Assembly (NCBI RefSeq): GCF_003590775.1
Contig: NZ_QYUM01000003.1
Location: forward strand, 932,501-996,500
Direction: 5' to 3'
DNA length: 64,000 nt
DNA from: Sphingomonas cavernae
GTDB lineage: Bacteria; Pseudomonadota; Alphaproteobacteria; Sphingomonadales; Sphingomonadaceae
Shown: in pieces, positions 43,359-52,349 of the stretch
Numbering within the stretch: position 1 is the stretch's first letter
How the letters are laid out: the number at the start of each line of letters is the position of its first letter
Notes under the pieces: model-generated
Seen by the model: the letters and a program-made list of their open reading frames with translations, nothing else
Databases searched by the model: none
Told to the model about the DNA's origin: nothing
Position numbers and translations under genes: made by a program

Positions 43359-44140
43359 CTAGGCGGCGTGGACGAATTTGATCCAAAGCCGGATGGCAGC
43401 GAGATGGACCATGCCGAGGAAACTTGAGGGCGTTTGATCGTAGCGGGTGGCGACGGCACGATTGATTTTCAGCTTGCCGAACATTCGCTCAATGCCGTTT
43501 CGCTGCCTGTAGAGCTGCCGATCGTGCTCGATCCTTTCTCGGCGATTGGAGCGCGCCGGGATGACAGCCTGTATGCTGCGGCTCGCGAGATCGGCGCGAA
43601 TGGCGTTGGTGTCGTAGCCTTTGTCGGCCAGCAGAGCCGCCGGAGCGCGGTCCGGCAGGCGGATCAGCGTGTCATAGGCCGTGCAGTCGGCGGCTTCACC
43701 ACCAGTCAGGTGGAAGGCGACGGGGCGTCCTCGGGCATCAGCCAGACAGTGAAGCTTACTGGTGAACCCGCCCCGCGAGCGGCCAAGAGCGCGTCGACAA
43801 GTCCCCCTTTTCCGCCCGCTGCCGAGACCTGGGCGCGAAGGGTGGTGCTGTCGATGCTGTAGTGTCCGGTGTCGGCCATGATCTCGGCAAGCGTCACCGA
43901 CACGGCCTCCCAGACCCCGGCCTCGCTCCAACGACGGAACCGCCGGTAGATCGTGTTCCAATTGCCGTATTTTGGCGGGACATCGCGCCAAGCAGTCCCA
44001 CAGCGCAGCCGCCAGAGTATGCCGTTGACTATCGAGAGATTCTGCTCAGGCCTGCGGCCGCGCCCTCGGTTCTCTGGCTCGATCGGCAGCAGACCCTTCA
44101 GAACGCGCCATTCTGCTTCGCTCAGATCGCCCCGGCTCAA
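43359..44140 (-). CDS. IS5/IS427-type transposase with programmed -1 frameshift
   Basis: Two overlapping frames encode one transposase. ORF A (43706-44140, start TTG after GGAGG) has LSRGDLSEAEWRVLKGLLP, the DUF4096-like N-terminal DNA-binding part, and the first catalytic Asp in HYSIDSTTLRAQ. ORF B (43359-43991 frame) carries the second Asp in LLADKGYDTNAIR and the Glu in QRNGIERMFGKLK. ORF B is in the -1 phase relative to A; the A/G run GGAAAAGGGGGAC is the likely slip site. All three DDE residues are present and the sequence is uninterrupted, so the element may still be active. Confidence 0.92.
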
Positions 44141-44211
44141 ACCTGCCTCCAAAAGGCAGCCTTGAATCAACCCACACCGTCCACGTCAACCAATTCGTCC
44201 ACGCCGCCTAG
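43359..44211 (-). mobile_element. IS5-family insertion sequence, IS427-like, complete
   Basis: An 853-bp element with terminal inverted repeats GCGGCGTGGACGAATT on the left and AATTCGTCCACGCCGC on the right, each next to CTAG. CTAG at both outer ends (43359-43362 and 44208-44211) fits a 4-bp target duplication of the YTAR type; counting CTA as part of the inverted repeat is the alternative. It encodes one transposase in two overlapping frames. An identical left end recurs at 63923. Confidence 0.93.
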
Positions 44212-45206
44212 ATAATCGCCCCGCGATATCGCGCCCAGTTCAAAAAGAGTTCGGGCCAGATCGCGGCGGGCTTGCCTTTCGCGCGGCTGAGCCCGAAGCC
44301 GTGGCCGCCCTCCGTGAAAATGTGGGATTCGACGGGGATCGAGCGTGCCTTGAGCGCATCGCGCAACAGCAAACTGTTCCGCACCACCACAGAATTGTCG
44401 TCCTCTGCATGGACGAGGAAGCAGGGCGGCGTGTCCGCCGCGATGTTCAGATGCGGTGAGTGCGCACGCTCGAGCGTCAGGGTCGCATCCGTGCCGATCA
44501 GGTTGGCGCGAGACCTTTCGTGCGCGGTCGGCAGCGCCATCGAGATGACCGGATAGATCGGCGCCGCAACGACCGGGCGCGCTGACAGCCGGTCCACGGC
44601 GTCGACGGGGGCGTAGGTCGGGGCGGCGAACCGCGCGGCCAGATCGGCGCACAGATGGCCGCCTGCAGAAAAGCCGATCGCCGAGACGCGGTCCGGGTCG
44701 ATCCCGTAATACGGCGCGCGGTGACGGATCAGCCGCATCGCACGCTGCGCGTCGGACAGCGGCGTATCGGGCCCTGCTGCCCAGCCTTCATGCGGCAGGC
44801 GATAGAAGAGCACGAAGGCGGTGATACCGCGATCGGCGAGCCAAGCGCCAAGCTCATATCCCTCCTTGTCGACGACCACCCAGCTATAGCCGCCGCCGGG
44901 CGTAATCAGCACAGCGGCTCCGTTTGGCTTGGCCGGGCGGAACACGACCATGCGCGGACGCGTGATGCCGAAAACCGCGCGGTCGTTGATTAGCGGATCG
45001 GTGCTGCGTTCGTTGACGGTTTCCACAGGCGGCGTCGCGGGCATTCCCGGCGCACCCTTTGGCCAGAGGTCGATCGTCTCGGTCGGTTGAGGCCGGGCAG
45101 GGGGCAGCGCACTGGTCGACGGCGGTGGCGTCTGCGCTGCTGCACGAACGGCAAGGCCCGCCGCGGCCATGCCGCCCAGAAGCGCGCTCCGCCGGTCGAT
45201 CGTCAT
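44208..45206 (-). CDS. Tat-signal alpha/beta hydrolase (esterase)
   Basis: A 332-residue secreted hydrolase. It has a twin-arginine signal (DRRSALLGGMAAAGLAVRAAA), an oxyanion-hole LITPGGGYSWV, nucleophile serine in AIGFSAGGHLCAD, an acidic residue in HAEDDNSV and the catalytic histidine in FTEGGHGFG. It resembles bacterial acetylxylan-type or sugar esterases. As it follows GH43 and the TonB receptor in one operon, deacetylation of plant polysaccharides is likely but not shown. Its stop codon TAG coincides with the CTAG at the edge of the IS. Its ATG overlaps the GH43 stop by four bases. Confidence 0.85.
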   Translation of the reverse strand: MTIDRRSALLGGMAAAGLAVRAAAQTPPPSTSALPPARPQPTETIDLWPKGAPGMPATPPVETVNERSTDPLINDRAVFGITRPRMVVFRPAKPNGAAVLITPGGGYSWVVVDKEGYELGAWLADRGITAFVLFYRLPHEGWAAGPDTPLSDAQRAMRLIRHRAPYYGIDPDRVSAIGFSAGGHLCADLAARFAAPTYAPVDAVDRLSARPVVAAPIYPVISMALPTAHERSRANLIGTDATLTLERAHSPHLNIAADTPPCFLVHAEDDNSVVVRNSLLLRDALKARSIPVESHIFTEGGHGFGLSRAKGKPAAIWPELFLNWARYRGAII

Positions 45207-46840
45207 ACCAGCGCCCGATAGGTGAAGTTGGCGAAGCGCGCCTCACCGCTGCCCGCGGCGTAGAGCGCAGGCCGCAGACTGAGGAAATCATAGGCGACAT
45301 TGTGGTGATAACCCGAAACCTCCATCTGAACGTCGAACTTCTGCCAGCTCGCGCCCTTGTCGGTGCTGGTGTGGATGGTCAGGATATTGTGGTCGTTGGT
45401 CAGGCGCAGCCGTAGCGCGCGGACCGGGCCGGTTGCGTTGTCGCGCTGCCCCGGTACCGCGCCGCGCGGGCGCTGCAGTCCATAGCGGTGCATCACCAGC
45501 CCCTTGTCGCCAAGCCCGAGCCCGGCATAGAGGCGGCGGTTGTAGAACAGCAACATTCCCGCCTCGGCGCCGGGATCGACCTCGATATCCGCCTCGAAGC
45601 GGTAGGCCTGATCGCCCGCAAGGCAACTGATCGGCGAGCAGTCGCTAGGCGAACGCCCCTTGGCCTTCACATGCAGCACGCCACCCGCCCGCCGAACGCG
45701 CGCCATCTCGCCCGGAGCAGGGTCGTAGAAGCTCCATTGAATGCCGAACTTGTCGGTCGAGAAATCGTCGCTGAGCGCCAGGCCGTGGGGCTGGGGTCCA
45801 AGGTCGACGGGTTTGGCGAGGGGACGGGACAGATCGCCGCCGAGCGGCTTCACCCAGCCCTCAGCGGTCCATTCGATCGGCTCGAGCAGCGTCTGGCGCC
45901 CCAGCGTCCAATAGCCGTTTTCATAGCCGTGATAGATCATCCACCATTTGCCGCTCGGCCCTTCGAAGATCGTGGCATGGCCGCGCGACCACCATTTCTC
46001 GGCGGCCGACTTCGTCTTGATGACGGGATTGCCCGGATCATTCTCCCACGGCCCGTCGAGCGAGCGCGATCGCGCCATGATGACCATGTGCCCCGTGGGC
46101 GGGCCCGCGGTGCCGCCGACCGCGAGGATCATGTAATACCAGTCGCCGCGCTTGAGGATCTTGGGCCCCTCGGGCGCGAAGGTCTCCACCACCCAGTCCT
46201 CGGGATAGCGCCAGGGGTCATAGACATGCTCGACCCTCCCCACCGTCGAAAGCCCGTCGGGCGCGAGCTTCACGCGGTCACCGCCCGACAGGAACAGCCA
46301 GCGCGAGCCATCCGCAGCCACGGCATGGCCGGGGTCGATATGATCGGGCAGGTCGAGGTCGATCGGCTCGGACCACGGGCCCTCGATCCGCTCGGCATGG
46401 ATGACATAGGTCGATTTCCGGTCGGGAAAGCGCGCGGGGATATAGCAATAGAAGCGCCCGCCATGCTTCACCAACTCGGGCGCCCAGACCGAACCTATCG
46501 GCGTTTTCAGCGCGGCGGTGACGGGCCGCCAGTTCACCAGATCGCGCGAATGCCAGATGACGATGCCGGGATAGGCGTCGAAGCTGGAAAAGGTCAGGTA
46601 ATAATCCTTGCCGTCTTTCAGGATCGTCGGATCGGGGCGATCGCCCGCAAAGACGGGATTGAGGAAGGTGCCATTGCCGAGATCGGCCCTGCGCTGTCCC
46701 TCGAAACCCTGGGCCCAGCGCATTCCCGCATGCGGGTCCAGCGAACTCGACGCCGCCGAACCCTGTGCACGCACGCCGGGGATAAGCGGCAGCAGCCCGG
46801 TAGCCGCCAGCGCCCTGAGGCTGTCTCTACGATCGAACAC
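45203..46840 (-). CDS. Glycoside hydrolase family 43 protein
   Basis: A 545-residue five-bladed beta-propeller enzyme, exported by a Tat-like signal (DRRDSLRALAATGLLPLIPG). The general base Asp is in NPVFAGDRPDPTILKDG and the second acidic residue in SVWAPELVKHGG, both GH43 positions. The general acid is likely the Glu of DWVVETFAPEGPKILKRG. A C-terminal beta-sandwich-like domain (residues about 350-545) follows. GH43 enzymes act on arabinan, xylan or galactan side chains. GTG 46840 follows GGAGAGTGAC, which decides the start. In the TonB receptor operon. Confidence 0.88.
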   Translation of the reverse strand: MFDRRDSLRALAATGLLPLIPGVRAQGSAASSSLDPHAGMRWAQGFEGQRRADLGNGTFLNPVFAGDRPDPTILKDGKDYYLTFSSFDAYPGIVIWHSRDLVNWRPVTAALKTPIGSVWAPELVKHGGRFYCYIPARFPDRKSTYVIHAERIEGPWSEPIDLDLPDHIDPGHAVAADGSRWLFLSGGDRVKLAPDGLSTVGRVEHVYDPWRYPEDWVVETFAPEGPKILKRGDWYYMILAVGGTAGPPTGHMVIMARSRSLDGPWENDPGNPVIKTKSAAEKWWSRGHATIFEGPSGKWWMIYHGYENGYWTLGRQTLLEPIEWTAEGWVKPLGGDLSRPLAKPVDLGPQPHGLALSDDFSTDKFGIQWSFYDPAPGEMARVRRAGGVLHVKAKGRSPSDCSPISCLAGDQAYRFEADIEVDPGAEAGMLLFYNRRLYAGLGLGDKGLVMHRYGLQRPRGAVPGQRDNATGPVRALRLRLTNDHNILTIHTSTDKGASWQKFDVQMEVSGYHHNVAYDFLSLRPALYAAGSGEARFANFTYRALV

Positions 46841-46918
46841 GTCACTCTCCGAAAAAAATGGCCAGCCTCCACAGGGGGGCTGGCCAGTCATCGTTTCATG
46901 CGGGGAAGCGCATGATGA

Positions 46919-49798
46919 TCACATCTTGAAACGCGCACCGAACAGGATGGTGCGGCCGAAATGGTTGTATTCGTAGTTCCGGTTGGCGTCTTCGTCGGTC
47001 CAGCGGTCGCGATACTCGTCGGTCAGGTTGACGCCTTCGAGCGAGAGCTCGATCTGCTCGGTGATCTTGTAGCGGACCGAGGCGTCGACGTTGATCGTCG
47101 AATTGTAACCCTCGAAGATATTGCCGGTGCCGCTGTTCTGATCGTTGAAGCCGCTGCGATAGCTGACCGAGGCACGCGCGCTGAACTTGTCGTCCTCATA
47201 ATAGAGCGTGCCGTTAAAGGCGCGCTTGGAAACCTGAAAGAGCGTCGAGTTGCGGGTCTCGCCGATCAGCGGGCCGCCCGGCACGACCGCGGGGCCGGCG
47301 ACGTCATAGTCCGCCTTGGACTTGACGAAGGTCGCGTTGACGATGCCGCCGAAATGCGACCAGAAGCCCGGCAGGAAGGTGAAGGGCGCCTGCAACGCGA
47401 TTTCCACGCCCTTGAGGCTCGCACCCTCGCCGTTGGTGATCGAGTTGATCGTCCAGATCTGGCCCTCGGGATTCTGTCCGGCGGGCGAGCTGGGCGGGAT
47501 GATCGAGGTCGGTAGCCCTGTCGAGGCGAAGGTGCCGCTGCGCGTCTGCGCAATCGGGAAGCTCGCGATATCCTTTTTGAACAGCGCGACCGAGAAGATT
47601 GATTGCGGTGCGAAATACCACTCGAACGCCAGGTCATAGGCGGTGGCGCGGAACGGATCGAGGAATGGGTTGCCGAAGTTTACGCGATAGTTGAAGCCAT
47701 CGACGGTGCCGCCAGGTGTCAGGTTGCCCAGCGTCGGGCGCGTCACGACATCGGCAATCGCCGCACGGATCACGATGTCCTCGTGCGGAAACAGCGCCAG
47801 GTTGGCCGAGGGCAGCCAGTCATCATAGCTGCGTTCGACGGTAACCGACGTGCCGCTGCTCAGCCCCGTCGAGGACTGATCGGTCTTCACATAGCGCATG
47901 CCCGCATTGGCCGCATATTCGAGCCCGAAAATGTCGCCCTTGGCATTGAACTCGAGATAGCCGCCGGTAACCTTCTCGATGACGCTGCGCGTATTGCCCG
48001 CGTCGACCTGAGGCGTCCGCTCATAAAGCTTCGTAAAGGCCGTGCCCGTTTCCAGATTGGGGATCAGCCACTGGGTCGTGGTGCCCGCCGGCGCTCCGGC
48101 CCTGCGCAGCGTGAACAGCTCGGAAAGCTCGGGCGTTGCCTGGAAACCGTAGATGGCGGTCGGCCCGACGTTCGTGTTGGGCGTACAGGTGATCGTGCCC
48201 AGCACCAGATCGCGCCCGCCGGCATTGGGGCACACCACGGTGTCGCGCAGGAAGCCTGCGGTGTCGAAGCTGAACCGGCGATAGACGCCGCCCGCCTTGA
48301 CCTGGAAGCCGTCGGTCACGTCCCATTCGGTCCGAAGCTGAAGCGTCCGGAACTTGTTGACCGTATCCGAAGGCCGGTCACGGATTTCCGCGAGCTGGAA
48401 GTTGGCCGGCTCGGTGATGCTGGTGCCGAAGCTCAGGACCGGATTGCGCGAATTGGTGTAGTCGTAGCGATAGCCCTGCGCATCGCGGTCATCGAAGACC
48501 AGCGTCGTCTCGACGGGGATGCTTGCATCCGACTTGGAGAATCCGCCGAGCAGCGTGAAGCGGAAACTGTCCGACAGCTCCTGATCCCAGGTGGCGCCGG
48601 CCTGATAGAATTCGGTCTTCGATTTGCGCAGATAATGCTCGGTGCGCACCCAGGCATCGTTGAAGGTACCGCTGATGAGATTGTTGTCGGCGTCGATCGT
48701 ATAATCGGTCACGTCGATCGAGCGCTCGTTGCTGCGGAACAGCACTTCGCCCCATTTCTCTTCGCGCGTTTCCTTGAAGCTCGAATAGAGGCCGTCGATC
48801 GAGAGCTTGGTGCGCTCGCTCGGCTCCCACTGGATGCTCGCGGTCATGCCGAGCCGGTCACGATCGTGGCGAATCTCGCCATAGCGCGGAATGCGCGGGT
48901 GGAAGGCAAGCGAGACCGCGTCGCATGCGGCATTGCGTCCGGGCGTATAGACACCGCCGCTGTTGGGACGTGGCGTGGTGCTGGTGGCGCTGGCAAACCA
49001 GCACGGCGTTCCGTTCACCGAGTCAAACCGCGCCTGCGCCCAGCGGACCGTGTTGTTGCCCATCTCGAGCGTCTCGCCCTGCTGATAGGCGGCGGACACC
49101 GAGACGCCGAAAGTGCCGTCGGGCGATTTCCAGCCGATCAGGCCCGCAAGCCGCGGCCCCAGATCCTCGCTCAGCGTGTTGTATTGGGCCTGCGCCGAGG
49201 CGACGAGCGTCAGGCCGTCCTTGCCCCCGAGCGGATTGCCTGTGTTGAGATCGACCACCGCGCCCAGCGAGCCTTCGTCGAGTGAGGCCTCTGCGGTCTT
49301 GTGGACGACGATCGAGTTGAACAGCTCGGATGCGAACACGTTGAAATCGAATGCGCGGTCGCGATTGGCGCTCGCGCCATCGGTCGAGGTGGCGACCGTC
49401 TCGAGCCCGTTGACGCGCACGCGCGTGAACTGCGCGCCAAGGCCGCGCACACTGATCGCACGGCCTTCGCCGCCATCACGCTGGATCGAGATGCCGGGGA
49501 TGCGCTGCAGCGATTCAGCGAGGTTCTGGTCGGGGAACTTCGCGATGTCCTCGGCCACGATCGCGTCGACCGCGCTCACCGAATCGCGTTTTACATTGAG
49601 CGCGGCGTCGAGCGAGGCGCGGAAACCGGTGACGATGATCTCCTCGGCTTCGGCCGAGGCCTGCGCGTCCGCTGCGTCCCCTGCGCCCGGCTGGGCCTCC
49701 TGCGCAAATGCGCTGCCCGTCGCCAATACCGCGAATGACGCACTGCACAGCAGCCGCAGCGCGGCTTTCGATCCATTATGGCGATTGATCACCCGCAT
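46919..49798 (-). CDS. TonB-dependent receptor (sugar-oligomer type)
   Basis: An outer-membrane receptor of about 959 residues. It has a signal peptide (LRLLCSASFAVLATGSAFA), a short region with the TonB box-like EEIIVTGFRASLD, a plug domain (DIAKFPDQNLAESLQRIPGI, VRGLGAQFTRVRVNGLE), and a 22-strand barrel ending HFGRTILFGARFKM, with a terminal aromatic/hydrophobic pattern. The plug sequence is of the sphingomonad/xanthomonad large-receptor class. The operator at 49858 lies 60 bases upstream. ATG 49798 follows GAAGAGG; GTG 49792 is an alternative. It probably imports oligogalacturonides, inferred from context. Confidence 0.93.
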   Translation of the reverse strand: MRVINRHNGSKAALRLLCSASFAVLATGSAFAQEAQPGAGDAADAQASAEAEEIIVTGFRASLDAALNVKRDSVSAVDAIVAEDIAKFPDQNLAESLQRIPGISIQRDGGEGRAISVRGLGAQFTRVRVNGLETVATSTDGASANRDRAFDFNVFASELFNSIVVHKTAEASLDEGSLGAVVDLNTGNPLGGKDGLTLVASAQAQYNTLSEDLGPRLAGLIGWKSPDGTFGVSVSAAYQQGETLEMGNNTVRWAQARFDSVNGTPCWFASATSTTPRPNSGGVYTPGRNAACDAVSLAFHPRIPRYGEIRHDRDRLGMTASIQWEPSERTKLSIDGLYSSFKETREEKWGEVLFRSNERSIDVTDYTIDADNNLISGTFNDAWVRTEHYLRKSKTEFYQAGATWDQELSDSFRFTLLGGFSKSDASIPVETTLVFDDRDAQGYRYDYTNSRNPVLSFGTSITEPANFQLAEIRDRPSDTVNKFRTLQLRTEWDVTDGFQVKAGGVYRRFSFDTAGFLRDTVVCPNAGGRDLVLGTITCTPNTNVGPTAIYGFQATPELSELFTLRRAGAPAGTTTQWLIPNLETGTAFTKLYERTPQVDAGNTRSVIEKVTGGYLEFNAKGDIFGLEYAANAGMRYVKTDQSSTGLSSGTSVTVERSYDDWLPSANLALFPHEDIVIRAAIADVVTRPTLGNLTPGGTVDGFNYRVNFGNPFLDPFRATAYDLAFEWYFAPQSIFSVALFKKDIASFPIAQTRSGTFASTGLPTSIIPPSSPAGQNPEGQIWTINSITNGEGASLKGVEIALQAPFTFLPGFWSHFGGIVNATFVKSKADYDVAGPAVVPGGPLIGETRNSTLFQVSKRAFNGTLYYEDDKFSARASVSYRSGFNDQNSGTGNIFEGYNSTINVDASVRYKITEQIELSLEGVNLTDEYRDRWTDEDANRNYEYNHFGRTILFGARFKM

Positions 49799-49857
49799 TC
49801 CTCTTCTCCCCTTCTGCCGCCGGCTATCGCAGCGGTCCAGTGTTTCCTCACCGGTTA

Positions 49858-49871
49858 TGACACCGGTATCC
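49858..49871. promoter_or_regulatory. LacI-type operator site 1 (TonB receptor operon)
   Basis: TGACACCGGTATCC, one of five matches to TGACACCGGTTACC in the island. It lies 60 bases upstream of the receptor start. The local sequence CACCGGTTATGACACCGGTA also holds a partial second copy. Confidence 0.75.
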
Positions 49872-50010
49872 ATCCGAGTCGCAGCAACGCATTCACACGC
49901 GTTTCCGCAACGCAAAATTGGGGGAGTTTGGGCATTTTCGCGATGCGAGGGCCCCGTCCTCTCCCGTTGCGCCGCATTCATGCGGTCGATTTTCCGGTCA
50001 TTTGCGTCGA

Positions 50011-50024
50011 AGTAACCGGTGTCA
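50011..50024. promoter_or_regulatory. LacI-type operator site 2 (pectate lyase)
   Basis: AGTAACCGGTGTCA is the reverse complement of the consensus TGACACCGGTTACT. It is 62 bases upstream of the pectate lyase start codon. Confidence 0.75.
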
Positions 50025-50085
50025 TAAGGACATTGAGGCGAACCCCCTTCTATGTCAAGAAGGCAATGAGAGAGAGGATGGCGTT

Positions 50086-51429
50086 ATGCGTTTGATGTTG
50101 TTTCTGTGCCTCATGCTGGCGGGCGCGGCTCCTGCCGCCGCGCAAAAGCCCGCCTTTCCGGGGGCGGCAGGGTGGGCGGCCGAGACGCAGGGCGGCCGCG
50201 GCGGCCGCATCATTCGCGTGACCACGCTCAATCCCGAAGGCCCCGGCAGCCTGAAGGCCGCGCTCGAGGCCAGGGGGCCGAGGACGGTGGTGTTCGAGGT
50301 CGGCGGCGTGATCGATCTCGGTCGCTCCACGCTTACGATCACCGAACCTTATTTGACGATCGCCGGGCAGACGGCCCCATCACCGGGGATCACGATCATC
50401 CGCGGCGGGATCGATCTGAAAACGCATGACGTGATCGTGCGCCACATTCGCGTGCGCCCCGGCGTCGATGGACAGCCCAAACGTAGCGGCTGGGAGGTCG
50501 ACGCCTTTTCCACCGTCGGCGCGTACAATGTCATCGTCGATCACTGCACGATGACCTGGGGGCTCGACGAGAATCTCTCGGCTTCGGGGCCACGCTTCAC
50601 CGGCAGCACGCCCGCAGAATGGCGCAAGGGGACGTCGCACAACATCACCTTCTCGTACAACCTGCTCGCCGAGGGGCTTGCCAACGCCAGCCATCCCAAG
50701 GGCGAGCATTCGAAGGGCTCGCTGATCCACGACAATGCGACGGGCATCCTCATTTATCGCAACATTTACGCGCACAATGTCGAGCGCAGTCCGCTCTTGA
50801 AGGGCGGCGTCCAGGCCGCCGTGGTCAACAACCTCATCTATGATCCGGGCAAGCGCGCGGTGCATTACAACCTGATGGCGCTCGAATGGGCGGGGCATCC
50901 CTATCAGACGGGCGAGCTTTCGGCGGTCGGCAATGTCATGCGCGGCGGGCCTTCGACCGATGAAGGGCTTCCCTTCCTCATGCTCGGCGGCGATGGCGAT
51001 CTGCGCTATCACGGCCGCGACAATCTGGCGGTCGACAAGAATGGCAAGCCGCTGCCGATGTTCGGCCGCTATGGCGAAACGCGCGCGAAGCTGATCGAGA
51101 CGGACAAGCCGGTGATCTGGCCCGCAGAGCTCGACGTGTTGGCAGCGCGCGATGTCGAAACGCACGTGCTCGCCAATGCCGGTGCGCGACCCTGGGACCG
51201 TGACGAGCACGACATCCGCGTCCTCTTCTTCGTCGCCGAAGGGCGCGGTGAGATCATCGACGACGAGAAGCAGGTCGGCGGCTATCCGGTGTTCAAGGAA
51301 ACGCGCGCGCCCTTTGTCGAGACGGAATGGAACCTCGACACCATGGAGCCGAAATCAGGCCGCTATCCCGGCCAGAAGGGCCCCATCCAGGAGACCATGT
51401 CGAGCCGCGACCGCGCCATGCGCAACTGA
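50086..51429 (+). CDS. Secreted pectate lyase (right-handed beta-helix, PL1-like)
   Basis: A 447-residue secreted polysaccharide lyase. The signal peptide is short (MRLMLFLCLMLAGAAPAAAQ). The mature part shows the pectate lyase pattern: FPGAAGWAAETQGGRGG, GSLKAALEARGPRTVVFEVGG, NVIVDHCTMTWGLDENLS, KGTSHNITFSYNLLAEGL and RYPGQKGPIQETM. Such enzymes cleave polygalacturonate by beta-elimination to unsaturated oligomers, which feed KduI/KduD after further cleavage. ATG 50086 is preferred over upstream frame to 49918 because it opens the signal peptide, with GAGAGGATGGCGTT upstream. Confidence 0.9.
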   Translation: MRLMLFLCLMLAGAAPAAAQKPAFPGAAGWAAETQGGRGGRIIRVTTLNPEGPGSLKAALEARGPRTVVFEVGGVIDLGRSTLTITEPYLTIAGQTAPSPGITIIRGGIDLKTHDVIVRHIRVRPGVDGQPKRSGWEVDAFSTVGAYNVIVDHCTMTWGLDENLSASGPRFTGSTPAEWRKGTSHNITFSYNLLAEGLANASHPKGEHSKGSLIHDNATGILIYRNIYAHNVERSPLLKGGVQAAVVNNLIYDPGKRAVHYNLMALEWAGHPYQTGELSAVGNVMRGGPSTDEGLPFLMLGGDGDLRYHGRDNLAVDKNGKPLPMFGRYGETRAKLIETDKPVIWPAELDVLAARDVETHVLANAGARPWDRDEHDIRVLFFVAEGRGEIIDDEKQVGGYPVFKETRAPFVETEWNLDTMEPKSGRYPGQKGPIQETMSSRDRAMRN

Positions 51430-51827
51430 GGTCGAAGGGCATGGCCCACGGCACCTCGGCGGGTCGCGATAGCTAAAGTTCCGTGAACCGGAGACGCGGC
51501 TAGCACGGCCTCGGACGCGACGGGGTGATCCGGATCACAGTGAGCGATATCAATGTCAGCTTTGTCGTGGTTAGCGGACGTCTCGAACTCCCTCTCCCTC
51601 AAGGGAGAGGGTTGCGCAGACTTGGCGGCTGTGCCGCCTAGTCGGAGCTGGGTGAGGGGGCGTAAGTCAACGGCAACGCACGACTCCCGAGCTTCCGGCC
51701 CCTCATCCAACTCCGCCTAGCTGCGCTCACGCGCATCAAGGCTCCGTATCCTTCTCCCTTGAGGGAGAAGGTCTCCTTTTGGTCGAAAGACGACACACTT
51801 GCAAATCACAATGTTCCGCATTTGTTC
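51430..51827. other. Gene-free region with two small hairpins
   Basis: Nothing codes for a protein here. Two palindromes are visible: CCTCTCCCTCAAGGGAGAGG at about 51592-51611 and CCTTCTCCCTTGAGGGAGAAGG at 51749-51770. These CTCCCTC-type palindromes are typical of repetitive elements and may end the pectate lyase transcript. Confidence 0.5.
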
Positions 51828-51856
51828 TTGACATTGCGAACCATATTGGTTATATG
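51828..51856 (+). promoter_or_regulatory. Sigma-70-like promoter without an obvious gene
   Basis: TTGACA (51828-51833), 17-base spacer, TATATG (51851-51856). This is an unusually good match to the housekeeping consensus for this genome, yet no convincing ORF follows. It would start a transcript at about 51863. Confidence 0.55.
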
Positions 51857-52271
51857 AGGAGCCGTTCGCTGCATCCCTGATCAGCTTGCGGCGAACAGGC
51901 TTTCTCTTGTGGCGGTGTCACTCGAGAACGACCGGCGCGAAGTCATCCGGTATCAAAGACGAAGCTTCGCGTTATCGATCGCCGGCCCGATTTTCCGCCG
52001 GAGCGTCGCCCAACGGGCAAGACGGGACCGGGATCATGCGGCAGCGGGTCGTATGAGCCTGACCGGTCAGCGTGGCCCCGCACCGCGGCTTTCCGGTAGA
52101 CGGCCTTGTCCTTCGGGCCAAGGGTTCACGGTCTGAGGCCACCTGCTCGGAACGGGTTCGAACGGCGACCTCCTGAAAGCCTGGACGCTTTCGACTGAAT
52201 GCCAATGCCAAAGTCGTCCAGCCCGATGAGCCAATATGGCCTGTCTGGGGGGCAGGCCATATTGGCTCATC
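51857..52271 (+). ncRNA. Candidate untranslated RNA locus with terminal hairpin
   Basis: Downstream of the promoter at 51828 lies about 410 bases with little coding character. GTTCGCTGCA and TGCGGCGAAC pair as a hairpin at about 51865-51895. At the far end, GATGAGCCAATATGGCCTG (52225-52243) and CAGGCCATATTGGCTCATC (52253-52271) are exact complements, a 19-bp perfect stem with a 9-base loop. A 75-codon GTG ORF (51909-52136) resembles no protein I know. It does not match RNase P, tmRNA or 6S consensus segments I know. Candidate only. Confidence 0.3.
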
Positions 52272-52349
52272 CCGTGGCAAGGACGCGCCGGTCGCAACAG
52301 CCTGTCTTCATTTTACGGCACAAACATGCCCGTATTTCCAACAGCGGCA

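Noticed and set aside
49799-49981. 61-codon N-terminal extension of the TonB receptor frame
   Set aside because: It covers operator site 1 and precedes a normal signal peptide that begins at 49798.
52051-52077. Sixth LacI-type operator at the CCTGACCGGTCAG sequence
   Set aside because: It lacks the ACACC/GGTGT half-site and does not precede a gene start.
51909-52136. 75-codon GTG ORF in the gene-free stretch
   Set aside because: No ribosome site, arginine-rich, no recognised family; it may simply be the reading of a structured RNA or remnant.
51828-52271. tmRNA or RNase P RNA
   Set aside because: Neither the tag-peptide coding segment nor the conserved RNase P segments are visible.
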